Of a stretch of 64,000 bases of DNA, positions 43,916 through 53,661 are shown in pieces; the first letter of the stretch is position 1; every line of letters starts with the position of its first letter. This DNA comes from Caballeronia humi (lineage in GTDB: Bacteria > Pseudomonadota > Gammaproteobacteria > Burkholderiales > Burkholderiaceae): contig NZ_FCNW02000011.1 of NCBI RefSeq assembly GCF_001544475.1, positions 1 to 64,000 of the forward strand. Direction: 5' to 3'. Below the pieces are notes generated by a model. That model was not told where the DNA came from. It was given only the letters and a program-made list of their open reading frames with translations, and searched no databases. The position numbers and the translations under genes were made by a program.

Positions 43916-45286
43916 TTAAAGCTGCTTTTTCAGTACGAGCGACTTGCGTTGCCAGTTATATAGACGGCGCCGGTCTTCCGGCAGATCGTCGACGGTCACC
44001 TTCACGAAGCCGCGTTTCAGGAACCAGTGTTCGGTGCGCGTCGTCAGCACGAAAATGTGCGTCAGGCCGCGTGCCCGCGCGCGCTGCTCGATGCGCTTCA
44101 GCAGCCGCTCGCCGTCGCCGGAGCCTTGTGCCTCGGGCGCGACCGTCAGGCACGCCATCTCGCCGATACGCTCCTGTGTGTACGGATAGAGCGCCGCGCA
44201 GCCGAACAGCACGCCATCGTGCTCGATCACCGAGAAGTGGTCGATGTCGCGTTCGATCTGGTGACGCCCGCGCCGCACGAGTGTGCCGTCCGATTCGAGC
44301 GGTTCGATCAGCGTGAGAATGCCGCCGACGTCGTCCGGCGTCGCTTCGCGCAGGCTTTCGAGGTTCTCGTACGAGATCATCGTGCCGACGCCGTCGTGCA
44401 GGAAGAGTTCCAGCAGCACGCTGCCATCGAGCGCGTAAGGGATGATGTGCGCCCGCGCCACGCCGCCGCGGCACGCGCGGATCGTGTGCTTCAGGTAGAA
44501 CGCGGCGTCGCCCTGTAGCTCGCCGCCTTCATGAAGGCGATACGCGTCGTCGAGCGACATTTCGCGCACCAACTCGCCGCTTTCGTCGACGAGACCCGGC
44601 GTTTCGGTCAGGAAGATGATCTTGTCGGCGCGCAGGGCGATCGCCGCCGCCGAGGCCACATCTTCCATCGACAGGTTGAACGCTTCGCCCGTCGGCGAGA
44701 AGCCGAGCGGGGAGAGCAGCACGAGCTTGTTGCTCGCGAGCGAATGACGGACCGAATCGCCGTCGATCTTCCGCACGACGCCCGTGTGCTGAAAATCGAC
44801 GCCATCGAGGATGCCGACCGGCCGCGCTGTCACGAAATTGCCCGACACCACGCTGATGTGCGCGTGCGCCATCGGCGTATTCGGCAAGCCCTGGCTGATG
44901 GCGGCCTCGATGTCGAGGCGCACTTCGCCGGCGGCTTCCTTCGCGGATTCGAGGGCGCGGGCATCGGTGATGCGCAGGCCGTGCGAAAACGACGATTCGA
45001 CGCCGTGCAGGCTCAATTGCTCTTCGACCTGCGGGCGCGAGCCGTGCACCAGGACGACGTGGATGCCCATCGCGTGCAAGAGGCCGACGTCCTGCACGAG
45101 CGCGTTGAGCCGGCCTTCCTGCACCAGCTCGCCGCCGAACGCGACGACGAACGTCTTGTTGCGAAACGCATGGATATACGGTGCGACGGAGCGCATCCAT
45201 TCGACGAACTGGGCGTGCTGATTCGGCGTGTCCGGTTCGGCTGCAACCGGCGACGGCACGGTGGGGAGGTCGGTTTGAGAATTCAT
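43916..45286 (-). CDS. argA: Amino-acid N-acetyltransferase (N-acetylglutamate synthase)
   Basis: A 456-residue enzyme with an N-terminal amino-acid kinase fold (about 35-300; FVVAFGGELVQEGRLNAL, VLVHGSRPQVEEQL) and a C-terminal GNAT acetyltransferase (about 310-450; LTVAPEAQGSGDGERLLKRI). It makes N-acetylglutamate from acetyl-CoA and glutamate, the first step of arginine synthesis, and is usually inhibited by arginine through the kinase-like domain. The start MNSQTDLPTV at 45286 is only 22 bases from the divergent hrpA start; the open frame further upstream lies inside hrpA and is not coding. Confidence 0.95.
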   Translation of the reverse strand: MNSQTDLPTVPSPVAAEPDTPNQHAQFVEWMRSVAPYIHAFRNKTFVVAFGGELVQEGRLNALVQDVGLLHAMGIHVVLVHGSRPQVEEQLSLHGVESSFSHGLRITDARALESAKEAAGEVRLDIEAAISQGLPNTPMAHAHISVVSGNFVTARPVGILDGVDFQHTGVVRKIDGDSVRHSLASNKLVLLSPLGFSPTGEAFNLSMEDVASAAAIALRADKIIFLTETPGLVDESGELVREMSLDDAYRLHEGGELQGDAAFYLKHTIRACRGGVARAHIIPYALDGSVLLELFLHDGVGTMISYENLESLREATPDDVGGILTLIEPLESDGTLVRRGRHQIERDIDHFSVIEHDGVLFGCAALYPYTQERIGEMACLTVAPEAQGSGDGERLLKRIEQRARARGLTHIFVLTTRTEHWFLKRGFVKVTVDDLPEDRRRLYNWQRKSLVLKKQL

Positions 45287-45294
45287 GCGGGGAT

Positions 45295-45300
45295 TATAAT
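45295..45300 (+). promoter_or_regulatory. Candidate -10 box for hrpA
   Basis: A perfect TATAAT lies eight bases before the hrpA ATG. If it is a working -10, transcription would begin at or within two or three bases of the start codon, giving a leaderless message. The best -35-like match, TTGAGA at 45275-45280, has a short 14-base spacer, so the call is tentative. Confidence 0.4.
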
Positions 45301-45308
45301 GCGACGCT

Positions 45309-48300
45309 ATGCCGAATGTTTCCAAACACCCCGCCGATGCCGGCAAGTCCGATCCCCAGGAACAGTTGAAGAAGCTGCGTGAAAGTCTGCTGCGCGAGGG
45401 GGAGGCGCGGGCGGATTCTGGTGGTGACAAAGCGCTGAGCAAGAAGGAGGCCGCTGCACGGCGGTTTGCGGCGGGGAGGGCTGCGACACCAGCTGCGTCT
45501 GATCGCGATGACGCTGGGCGGGCGCGCACAGTATCTACGGAAAGTGAAGTGTCTTTGCGCGATGCGCAGCCGCGGGTGGGCGCGCAAGCGCGCGTTGAGT
45601 CGGCGAAAGCACCGGAGGCGCCGAAACCTTCTCCCGGCGATCGTGCGCCCAATGCGCAGCGCGAGTCGCGACCGCAGCCGTCTGTTTCGCGGGATGAGCG
45701 TGGGAGCAAGCCGCGTCAGGAAAAAGTCGTGACGGCGCAAGCCGCGCAGGCATCCGCCGATCGTCCGCCTAGGGCGCAACGCCAAGCGAGACCTCAAGTG
45801 TCCGCAGCGCGCGATGAACCCGCCGGACGCGAGTCCAAGCCGCCGCGTCAGGACAATCGCAGCCCGCGCCGTGAAGATGCTGCGAAGACCGCGGACACGC
45901 GTCCGCTTCACTCCGAAACCCAGGTAGACGCGCTACAACCCGACCAATCGCGACGCGGGAACGCCGCGAAGCCTGCCGGCCAGCGTTTCGAAGCGCAAGC
46001 AGAATCACCACGACGAGACGACCAGCGCACTGAGCGCGAGACCAAACCGCGTGTCGAAAATCGTGGCCCGCGCGGCGAAAGCGGCGCCAATCTCTCCGAC
46101 GCGCGCGCGACTCGCTCCGAGGCACGAACGCAAGCTGCACAAGGCGACGAGCAAAACATTGAACGCGAATCCAAGCCGCGCCAGCAAAATCGTGGCTCGC
46201 GCGGCGAGCATGCCGCACATTCCGCCGATCCGCGCCCGCCTCGTATCGAAGCGCAAACACCCCGCCGCGACACCCCCCGCGAGCGCCGCGTCGTCGAGCC
46301 AAATCCGATCCCGCCGATAACCTTCCCTGAAGCGCTCCCGGTCTCGGGCCGTCGCGAGGAGATCGCGCGTGCGATTACAGCGCATCAGGTCGTCATCGTC
46401 AGCGGCGAAACCGGCTCCGGCAAAACGACCCAGCTTCCCAAAATCTGTCTCTCGCTCGGGCGCGGCCTGGGCGCCGGGGGCGCGGGCCTGATCGGCCACA
46501 CGCAACCGCGCCGGATCGCGGCATCGGCGACGGGACGGCGTATCGCCGAAGAGCTCGGGACGCCGTTCGGTGAAGTCGTCGGCTACAAGGTGCGCTTTAC
46601 GGACAACCTCTCGCCCGGCGCGTCGGTCAAGCTGATGACCGACGGTATCCTGCTCGCCGAAACGCAAACCGACCCGCTGCTCAAGGCCTACGACACGATC
46701 ATCATCGACGAGGCGCACGAGCGCAGTCTCAACATCGATTTCCTGCTCGGCTATTTGAAGGAAATCCTGCCGCGCCGGCCCGATTTGAAGCTGATCGTGA
46801 CCTCGGCGACCATCGACGCCGACCGTTTCGCGCGCCACTTCGGCAGCGACGACAAACCCGCGCCCGTGATCGAAGTGAGCGGGCGCATGTTCCCGGTGGA
46901 AGTGCGCTACCGGCCGGTGCAGGAAGACAGCCCCGCCGTGAAGAACGCGCAGGGCACGCCGCAGAAGGAGCCGCGCCAGAAAACCCAGCGCGAGACCGAC
47001 CGCGACCTGATGGAAGCCATCGTCGATGCCGTCGATGAACTCTGCCGCGAAGGCCCCGGCGACGTCCTCGTGTTCCTCCCCGGCGAGCGCGAGATTCGCG
47101 ACACCGCCGAGGCGCTGCGCAAGCACCATCCGCCGCATACCGAAATCCTGCCGCTCTTCGCGCGCCTCTCGGCGGCCGAACAGGAGCGCGTATTCAAGCC
47201 GTCGAACGCGCGTCGCATCGTGCTCGCGACCAACGTCGCGGAGACGTCGCTGACGGTGCCGGGCATCCGCTACGTCGTGGATGCGGGGATGGCGCGTGTC
47301 AAGCGCTATTCGTACCGGAACAAGGTCGAGCAGTTGCAGGTCGAGCCGGTGTCACAGGCCGCGGCGAACCAGCGCGCGGGGCGCTGCGGGCGCGTCGCGG
47401 ACGGCGTGTGCATCCGTCTCTACGAAGAAGCCGATTTCCAGTCGCGGGTGCGCTTTACCGACCCCGAAATCCTGCGCTCGTCGCTCGCGGCCGTCATCTT
47501 GCGCATGAAGTCGCTGCATCTGACGGCGATCGAAACCTTCCCGTTCATCGAGCCGCCGCCGGGCCGCGCAGTCGCCGACGGCTATCAGTTGCTGAACGAA
47601 CTCGGCGCCGTCGATGACGACAACGCGCTTACGCCGCTCGGCCGCGAACTCGCGCGCCTGCCGCTCGACCCGCGCGTCGGGCGAATGATTCTCGCCGCGC
47701 GCGATCATCAGGCGCTGCGCGAGGTGCTCATCATCGCGGCGGCGCTGTCCGTGCAGGACCCGCGCGACCGGCCTATCGAAGCGCAGGAGCAGGCGGACCA
47801 GGCGCATCGCCGGTTCGTCGACGAGCGTTCCGAGTTCCTGCAATGGACGCGCATCTGGGCGTGGTTCGAGGACGCGATCGCGCACAAGAAGTCGAACAAG
47901 CAGCTCACCGACGTGTGCCGCGCGAACTTTTTGTCGCATCTGCGCTTGCGCGAATGGCGCGACGTGCATTCGCAGTTGCTGACGGTCGTGCGCGAGCATG
48001 GCTGGCGGCTGAACGAAGTCGAAGCGACCTTCGAGCAGGTGCATCTCTCCCTGCTGACAGGGCTTCTCGGCAACGTGGGCCTCAAAGCCGACGACGAGCC
48101 GTATTACCTCGGCGCGCGCGGCATCAAGTTCTATCTCTGGCCGGGCTCCGCGCTTCTCAAAAAGGCGGGACGCTGGGTGATGGCGGGCGAACTCGTCGAG
48201 ACGAGCCGTCTTTACGCGCGCACGATCGCGAAAATCGAGCCCGAATGGCTGGAGCAGGTCGGCGCTCATTTGTTGCGCCGCTCGCTTTCCGAGCCGCACT

Positions 48301-50147
48301 GGGAGAAAAAGGCGGCGCAGGTCGCGGCGTTCGAGCGCGCGACGCTGCACGGCTTGACCGTCTACGCGCGGCGACGCGTGAGTTTCGGCAAGCAGGACCC
48401 GGCGCGCGCTCGGGAATTGTTCATCCGCGGGGCTCTCGTCGAAGGCGAATTCGAGACGAAACTGCCGTTTTTTACGCATAACCGCAAACTGGTTGCGGAT
48501 ATCGAGCAACTGGAGCACAAGTCGCGCCGACAAGACGTGCTCGTCGACGACGAGTTGATCTTCGCATTCTACGATTCGCTCGTGCCCAAGGGCATTTACA
48601 CGGGCGCGGCGTTCGAGCGCTGGTATCGCGACGAGGAGAAGGCGGGCAAGACGCGCCTCCTCTTCCTCTCACGCGACGACCTGATGCGCCACGAAGCCGC
48701 CGGCATCACGACCGACCTGTTCCCGAAGCGCATGACGATGGCCGGCATCGAGATGACGCTGACCTATCACTTCGAGCCCGGTTCGCCGCGCGACGGCGTA
48801 ACGCTGACGGTGCCGCTCTACGGCCTGAATCAGGTCGACGCGCGCCGCGCCGAATGGCTCGCGCGCGGCATGCTGAAGGAAAAGGCGCAGTTGCTGATGA
48901 AGTCGCTGCCGCAGAAGCTGCGCCGGCACGTGGTGCCGCTGCCCGAGTTCGCGGCGGGTTTCGTCGACCGGCACAGCGGGCCGAAGCTCGGCGCGGGCGG
49001 CCTGCTCGAAGCGCTGATCGCCGATATTCGCGCGCAGACGCAAGTCGCGATGAAAGGCTCCGACTTCAAGCTCGAAACGCTGCCGGCGCACCTTTTCATG
49101 AACTTCAAGGTGATCGACGAGCACGGCCGCCAACTCGCGATGGGACGCAATCTCGCGCAGTTGCGCGCGGAACTCGGCGGCCAGGCGCAACAGCATTTCC
49201 AGAAGCTCGCGGCGGGCGCGACGCTCGATCTCGGCGACGATGCCGCGCCGCAGACATCGGTCGCGACGCCGTCGAGCGATCCGTCGAGCACCGCGCTCTA
49301 CGAAAACCTCACGACGTGGAACTTCGGCAAGCTGCCCGAATTGCTCGAAATCCGTCGCCGCGGACAGACGCTTTTCGGCTATCCGGCGCTCGTCGATCGC
49401 GGCACGCATTGCGACGTCGAAGTCTTCGATTCGCCGGAGGAAGCGGCGCGGATTCATCGCGCGGGGCTGCGGCGGCTTTTCGGGCTGCAACTGCGCGAGC
49501 CGATCAAGTATCTGGAGAAGAACCTCGGCGGGTTGCGCGAGATGTCGCTGCAGTACATGGCGCTCGGCACTCAAGAGGACTTGCGCGATCAGATTATCGA
49601 GACGGCGCTGGATCGCGCGTGCCTGCAAGACCCGCTCCCCGACGACGACGCCGGTTTTCACAAGCGTCGCGACGAAGGGAAGGGGCGTCTGACGCTTCTC
49701 GCGCAGGAAATCGCGCGGCTGACGGGGCAGATTCTCGGCGAATACGCATCGGTGCAGAAGAAGCTCGTGCAGGCGAAGTTATTCGGCGCGGCCCATTCCG
49801 ACATGCTCGCGCAATTGAACGCGTTGATCGGAAAGCGCTTCGTGATCGATACGTCCTATGTGCAGCTTGCGCATTTTCCGCGCTATCTGAAGGGCATCGC
49901 GCTGCGCATCGACAAGCTGAAAGCCGATCCGGCGCGCGATGTGCGTCTTTCCGCTGACTTGCAGCCGCTCGCGCAACACTATCAGCGCGCGATTGCGCAG
50001 CGCGGTGGCGTCGCGGACGCGCGGCTGGCGGAGTATCGATGGCTGCTGGAGGAATTGCGCGTGTCGCTGTTCGCGCAGGAATTGCGCACGCCGATGCCGA
50101 TATCGGTGAAACGCCTGCATAAAGTGTGGGAATCGATGCAGCGGTGA
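45309..50147 (+). CDS. hrpA: ATP-dependent RNA helicase HrpA with long disordered N-terminal extension
   Basis: A 1612-residue DEAH-box helicase, about 300 residues longer than E. coli HrpA because of a charged, low-complexity N-terminus (about 1-335). That part contains imperfect repeats of a motif like ERESKPRQQNRGSRGE at a spacing of about 43 residues. The helicase core follows: Walker A GETGSGKTT near 366, DEAH near 465, VTSATIDADRFARH, LVFLPGEREIRDT, and motif VI QRAGRCGRVADG. Then come the helicase-associated and OB-fold domains and the large C-terminal DUF3418 region. HrpA acts on structured RNA and stalled or collided ribosomes. It is divergent from argA with 22 bases between starts. 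Confidence 0.95.
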   Translation: MPNVSKHPADAGKSDPQEQLKKLRESLLREGEARADSGGDKALSKKEAAARRFAAGRAATPAASDRDDAGRARTVSTESEVSLRDAQPRVGAQARVESAKAPEAPKPSPGDRAPNAQRESRPQPSVSRDERGSKPRQEKVVTAQAAQASADRPPRAQRQARPQVSAARDEPAGRESKPPRQDNRSPRREDAAKTADTRPLHSETQVDALQPDQSRRGNAAKPAGQRFEAQAESPRRDDQRTERETKPRVENRGPRGESGANLSDARATRSEARTQAAQGDEQNIERESKPRQQNRGSRGEHAAHSADPRPPRIEAQTPRRDTPRERRVVEPNPIPPITFPEALPVSGRREEIARAITAHQVVIVSGETGSGKTTQLPKICLSLGRGLGAGGAGLIGHTQPRRIAASATGRRIAEELGTPFGEVVGYKVRFTDNLSPGASVKLMTDGILLAETQTDPLLKAYDTIIIDEAHERSLNIDFLLGYLKEILPRRPDLKLIVTSATIDADRFARHFGSDDKPAPVIEVSGRMFPVEVRYRPVQEDSPAVKNAQGTPQKEPRQKTQRETDRDLMEAIVDAVDELCREGPGDVLVFLPGEREIRDTAEALRKHHPPHTEILPLFARLSAAEQERVFKPSNARRIVLATNVAETSLTVPGIRYVVDAGMARVKRYSYRNKVEQLQVEPVSQAAANQRAGRCGRVADGVCIRLYEEADFQSRVRFTDPEILRSSLAAVILRMKSLHLTAIETFPFIEPPPGRAVADGYQLLNELGAVDDDNALTPLGRELARLPLDPRVGRMILAARDHQALREVLIIAAALSVQDPRDRPIEAQEQADQAHRRFVDERSEFLQWTRIWAWFEDAIAHKKSNKQLTDVCRANFLSHLRLREWRDVHSQLLTVVREHGWRLNEVEATFEQVHLSLLTGLLGNVGLKADDEPYYLGARGIKFYLWPGSALLKKAGRWVMAGELVETSRLYARTIAKIEPEWLEQVGAHLLRRSLSEPHWEKKAAQVAAFERATLHGLTVYARRRVSFGKQDPARARELFIRGALVEGEFETKLPFFTHNRKLVADIEQLEHKSRRQDVLVDDELIFAFYDSLVPKGIYTGAAFERWYRDEEKAGKTRLLFLSRDDLMRHEAAGITTDLFPKRMTMAGIEMTLTYHFEPGSPRDGVTLTVPLYGLNQVDARRAEWLARGMLKEKAQLLMKSLPQKLRRHVVPLPEFAAGFVDRHSGPKLGAGGLLEALIADIRAQTQVAMKGSDFKLETLPAHLFMNFKVIDEHGRQLAMGRNLAQLRAELGGQAQQHFQKLAAGATLDLGDDAAPQTSVATPSSDPSSTALYENLTTWNFGKLPELLEIRRRGQTLFGYPALVDRGTHCDVEVFDSPEEAARIHRAGLRRLFGLQLREPIKYLEKNLGGLREMSLQYMALGTQEDLRDQIIETALDRACLQDPLPDDDAGFHKRRDEGKGRLTLLAQEIARLTGQILGEYASVQKKLVQAKLFGAAHSDMLAQLNALIGKRFVIDTSYVQLAHFPRYLKGIALRIDKLKADPARDVRLSADLQPLAQHYQRAIAQRGGVADARLAEYRWLLEELRVSLFAQELRTPMPISVKRLHKVWESMQR

Positions 50148-50227
50148 CGCCTTGCAGGACGCTCATGCGTTCCAAATGACAAGGCCGGCGCTCATGACGT
50201 CGGCCTTGTCGCGTGGGCTGCGCGTGC

Positions 50228-50803
50228 TTACTTGAGGTTGACTACGCGGACCGCGTCTTCGGCGACTGCCGTCGTACTGGCCTCGGCCGCGGCGCGCTCG
50301 GGAGCCGCCGCGGCAACGGGCACGGTTACTTCGACGGGCGGCTCGTACTTGCGCCATTTGCCGTCGAGCAGCGTTTCGACATTTCCGCCGCACTGGCGAT
50401 AGAAGCTGCGCGCCTCGTTGTGCGAATTGAAGAGCACCTTCAACTGGCAGATGAATTGCGGTGCGCCGGCTTCGTTCGTCACGTTCACGCGGTAGTCCCA
50501 TTCGCGTACGGCGAAAAAGCCTTCGTCATACTGCGGCCGGCCGATCAGCCCGGCAACCTGTTCCTTCGTCATGCCGGGCTTCAGCTTGCGCAGCGATTCG
50601 ACGAGCGGATAGGTGCCGTTGCGGAACCACGTCGGCGTATCCGCGCCGGGGAAAACGAGTTGATCGTGCATGCCGTCTGCGGACAACGTGCTGCGCGTGC
50701 CACAGCCCTGCAGCAGCACGGCGGCGCCGAGCGTTGCAGCGAAGGCGGCCCATGCGGGCGCGCGGCGGAAATGCGTGCGGAGTGTGTGTTTCATCGTGCT
50801 CAT
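50228..50803 (-). CDS. BamE/SmpA-like outer-membrane lipoprotein
   Basis: A 191-residue lipoprotein: hydrophobic signal ending LLQGC with Cys34 (Cys31 if translation starts at the ATG three codons later). The segment LKPGMTKEQVAGLIGRPQYD is the conserved helix-strand core of the BamE/SmpA fold, followed by REWDYRVNVTNEAG. A proline/alanine-rich tail completes it. It begins 107 bases downstream of a trimeric autotransporter gene on the same strand, so the two probably share an operon. In Salmonella, the SadB lipoprotein next to the adhesin SadA assists its outer-membrane assembly; this protein may play an analogous part (inference). Confidence 0.83.
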   Translation of the reverse strand: MSTMKHTLRTHFRRAPAWAAFAATLGAAVLLQGCGTRSTLSADGMHDQLVFPGADTPTWFRNGTYPLVESLRKLKPGMTKEQVAGLIGRPQYDEGFFAVREWDYRVNVTNEAGAPQFICQLKVLFNSHNEARSFYRQCGGNVETLLDGKWRKYEPPVEVTVPVAAAAPERAAAEASTTAVAEDAVRVVNLK

Positions 50804-50910
50804 GTGTTCAATTCCGATGATTGACGGGAACCGTGCGCGGGATCGGCAATTGCGCCGATCCCGCGCCTGCCCTTGTGCAAAGGAGGCCGGTGAGGGCGTT
50901 CAGCAGCGCC

Positions 50911-53661
50911 TCACCAGTGCATGCCTGCGCCGAGCGATACGCCGAACTCGCCGCGCGTGCTCGTCGTGCCGGTGACCTTGTAGGCCCAGATGCCGTTATC
51001 CGACAACTGCGACACGCCGAGTGCGACCGCCGACTGGCCGCCGTACGTGCCGCCGCCGATCGCCACCATGCCTCGACCCGGCAGGACGGCTTGCGGCAGA
51101 CCCGCGACAGCCAGCGCCGCCGCCGTGCCGGCGTAGGCGTCGCGGCGGGTGGATTCCGACTTCGAATCGGTGTAGTCGTTGGCCTGCTTGAGCGTATTCG
51201 ACGACGACTGGCTCAACTGGTTGACGTTCACGGCGTCCGTGCCTCGCGTGCCCGCCGCGACGTTGGTGATCTGGCGTTCCTGTCCGGCCGTACCGACCGA
51301 AACGGAGTTCGCGCGATCGGCGACCGAGTTCTGGCCGAGTGCCACGGAATTGTCGGCGGAGGCCCGCGCGCCGTTGCCGAACGCCGTAGCGCCGTTGCCC
51401 GAGGCTGCCGCGTTCTGACCGGCGGCAAGCGCACCCGCGCCGGAGGCGGACGCGCCCGCGCCGATCGCGGTCGCGCCCGCGCCCGAAGCCGAGGCGCGTG
51501 CGCCGAAGGCTGTCGCGTCCGTGCCGGACGCTGAGGCACTCGCCCCCGCCGCCACGGCATGCGTGCCCGTGACCGATGCGCCTTCGGTGTCGCGCTCGCC
51601 TTCCGCGCTGAAGAACGGGTTCGCGGCGTTGATCACGGCGTTGTTGACCTGACCAATGGCGTCGTTCAACTGGCCGAGGTTCACGGCGTCGGTGACATTC
51701 ACGCCGGCGGCAACGTTGTGGATCGCCGTTCCGCCCGCTGCGGGGTCACCTTCGAGCGTGACGCTATTCTTGTTGACGGTGCCGTCGGGGTTGCGGTCGT
51801 ACTTCACCGCGCCGTCTACGCTGGTCGCGACTTCGTCGACCTTGGCCGTCACGCCTTTCAACTGCGCCACGTTGACGGCTTCGTCGTCGTTCAGGCCGGG
51901 AGCCACGCCGCTGATCGTGCGATTGCCGACGTTCACTTCGCCCATCGACGACTGCGTGCCGGTCAGGTTGTAGCCGGTGTAGGAACTACGCGCGCCGATC
52001 GTCGTCACCGAGCCGGCGCCGAGTGCGACGCTGTTCGCCGTCGCCTGCGCCGCCGTGCCGATTGCGAGGGCGTTGTCGCCCGTTGCAGTCGCTCGCACCC
52101 CGAATGCGGCGGCGGTTATACCGTCGGCCGTGCTGCGTTCGCCGAAGGCGATCGTTCCACGTCCGCTCGCGGCCGTACCCGTGCCGATGGCGATGCTGTT
52201 CGTATTGGCGGCAAGCGACCCGTCGCCTGCCGCGATGGAACTTCCGCCGTTTGCCTTGGCGTCCTTGCCGACGGCTGTCGCGCCAGCGTTGGCTTGCGCG
52301 TTGGCGCCGATGGCTGTGCCGCTCGCGCCCTTCGCCAAGGCGTTATTTCCTAGTGCAACCGCGTTGTCGAATTGGGCGTCCGCCTCGCGGCCGATCGCGA
52401 TAGCGCCTTCTCTGGCGTTGCCCACCGCGCCCATTCCTAACGCTACGGAACCCTTGCCTGCCGCCGTCGCGGCTGTGCCGACCGCGACGGAACCGGTCGA
52501 AGCTTTCCCTTGGACGTCCGCCATCGCTCCAGTACCGATGGCGATGGAGTCGGTCTTGTCTGCAACGGCGTTGGTTCCGGCTGCGAAGCTGTTCTTGCCA
52601 TTTGCTTTCGCGCGGTCGCCTACTGCGATCGCGCTCTCAGCCGACGCGGCCGCGCCCGCGCCCGCTGCGACGCTCGATTCGCCCGTTGCCGTCGAGAATT
52701 CTCCGACTGCGACGGAGCTTGCGCCCGTTGCCTTGGCGTTATCGCCGGCAGCGGTTGCACCGACTCCGGCTGCGGAGCTCGAACCCACGGCCACGCCCTG
52801 CGCGTCCGCTGCCGCATTGAGGCCCGCAGCAACCGACTGCGCGCCTTTCGCTTGCGCACCGTTGCCCACGGCGATCGCGTTGTCGGCCGAAGCGGCCGCG
52901 CCCGCGCCTACGGCGATGCTCGATTCGCCGGTCGCTGCCGCGCTGTCACCGACGGCGATCGCGTCCAGTTTTGTCGCCGTCGAGAATCCTCCGACTGCGA
53001 CGGAGTTTTCGCCCGTTGCCTTGGCGTGATCGCCAGCAGCAGTTGCACCGGCCCCTGCTGCGGAGCTTGACCCCATAGCCACGCCCTGAGCACTCGCCAC
53101 GGCATTCATGCCGGCAGCAACTGATTGATTGCCGTTGGCTTGCGCGCCGTCGCCGAGAGCGAGACTCGATGTACCCGTCGCCTTCGCATCAGCACCGAAC
53201 GCCGACGCCTTCGTAGCCGATGCTTCCGCGCGCGCGCCCATGGCGGTTGCGTCGAGCGCCGTGGCTTTGGAGGAATCCCCTACTGCGGTCGAACTTTCCC
53301 CTGACGCAAGAGCTGCGTCACCCATGGCGACGCTGGACGTTTGCAAGGCTTTTGCGCCCGCACCCAGTGCTACGGCGGCGTTCCCGGAAGCCGTCGCTAT
53401 CGTGCCGATGGCAAGTGCATAGTCCTCGGTGGCGCGCGCAGCCGTGCCCACCTCGAGCGATTCCAAACCACTTGTACCTACCGTCCAGTCCGTGTTGTCG
53501 GCAAACACCTGCCCGCTCACCGCGCCGCCGGCCACGACCGCGCATACGATCGCGAGCTTGCCGCGTGAGCTGTTCCGTTTGGTTTTCGAGCGCGACGTCT
53601 CCGAAGCGGCAACCCACGTTCCCAACGATTCGTTCCACACTGCCTTGAAGATTTTGTTCAT
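50911..53661 (-). CDS. YadA-like trimeric autotransporter adhesin with ESPR signal
   Basis: A 916-residue type Vc autotransporter. The N-terminus MNKIFKAVWNESLGTWVAAS is the extended signal peptide region (ESPR), followed by a basic linker and a hydrophobic core ending QVFADN, so cleavage falls near residue 54. Residues about 75-565 are long arrays of 14-residue YadA-head repeats such as AVAGDxSTAVGDSSKATA variants, which form a trimeric left-handed beta-roll. A neck and stalk region with DAVNLGQL and DAVNVNQL motifs follows, more head repeats (about 715-800), and the C-terminal YadA anchor (about 840-916). ATG 53661 is chosen because the ESPR begins there. A BamE-like lipoprotein gene lies downstream. 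Confidence 0.95.
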   Translation of the reverse strand: MNKIFKAVWNESLGTWVAASETSRSKTKRNSSRGKLAIVCAVVAGGAVSGQVFADNTDWTVGTSGLESLEVGTAARATEDYALAIGTIATASGNAAVALGAGAKALQTSSVAMGDAALASGESSTAVGDSSKATALDATAMGARAEASATKASAFGADAKATGTSSLALGDGAQANGNQSVAAGMNAVASAQGVAMGSSSAAGAGATAAGDHAKATGENSVAVGGFSTATKLDAIAVGDSAAATGESSIAVGAGAAASADNAIAVGNGAQAKGAQSVAAGLNAAADAQGVAVGSSSAAGVGATAAGDNAKATGASSVAVGEFSTATGESSVAAGAGAAASAESAIAVGDRAKANGKNSFAAGTNAVADKTDSIAIGTGAMADVQGKASTGSVAVGTAATAAGKGSVALGMGAVGNAREGAIAIGREADAQFDNAVALGNNALAKGASGTAIGANAQANAGATAVGKDAKANGGSSIAAGDGSLAANTNSIAIGTGTAASGRGTIAFGERSTADGITAAAFGVRATATGDNALAIGTAAQATANSVALGAGSVTTIGARSSYTGYNLTGTQSSMGEVNVGNRTISGVAPGLNDDEAVNVAQLKGVTAKVDEVATSVDGAVKYDRNPDGTVNKNSVTLEGDPAAGGTAIHNVAAGVNVTDAVNLGQLNDAIGQVNNAVINAANPFFSAEGERDTEGASVTGTHAVAAGASASASGTDATAFGARASASGAGATAIGAGASASGAGALAAGQNAAASGNGATAFGNGARASADNSVALGQNSVADRANSVSVGTAGQERQITNVAAGTRGTDAVNVNQLSQSSSNTLKQANDYTDSKSESTRRDAYAGTAAALAVAGLPQAVLPGRGMVAIGGGTYGGQSAVALGVSQLSDNGIWAYKVTGTTSTRGEFGVSLGAGMHW

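Noticed and set aside
51300..53450. Dense DNA repeats that look like a tandem array or CRISPR at first sight
   Set aside because: They are in-frame 42-base repeats encoding the YadA head motif of the second adhesin; there are no constant repeats separated by unique spacers.
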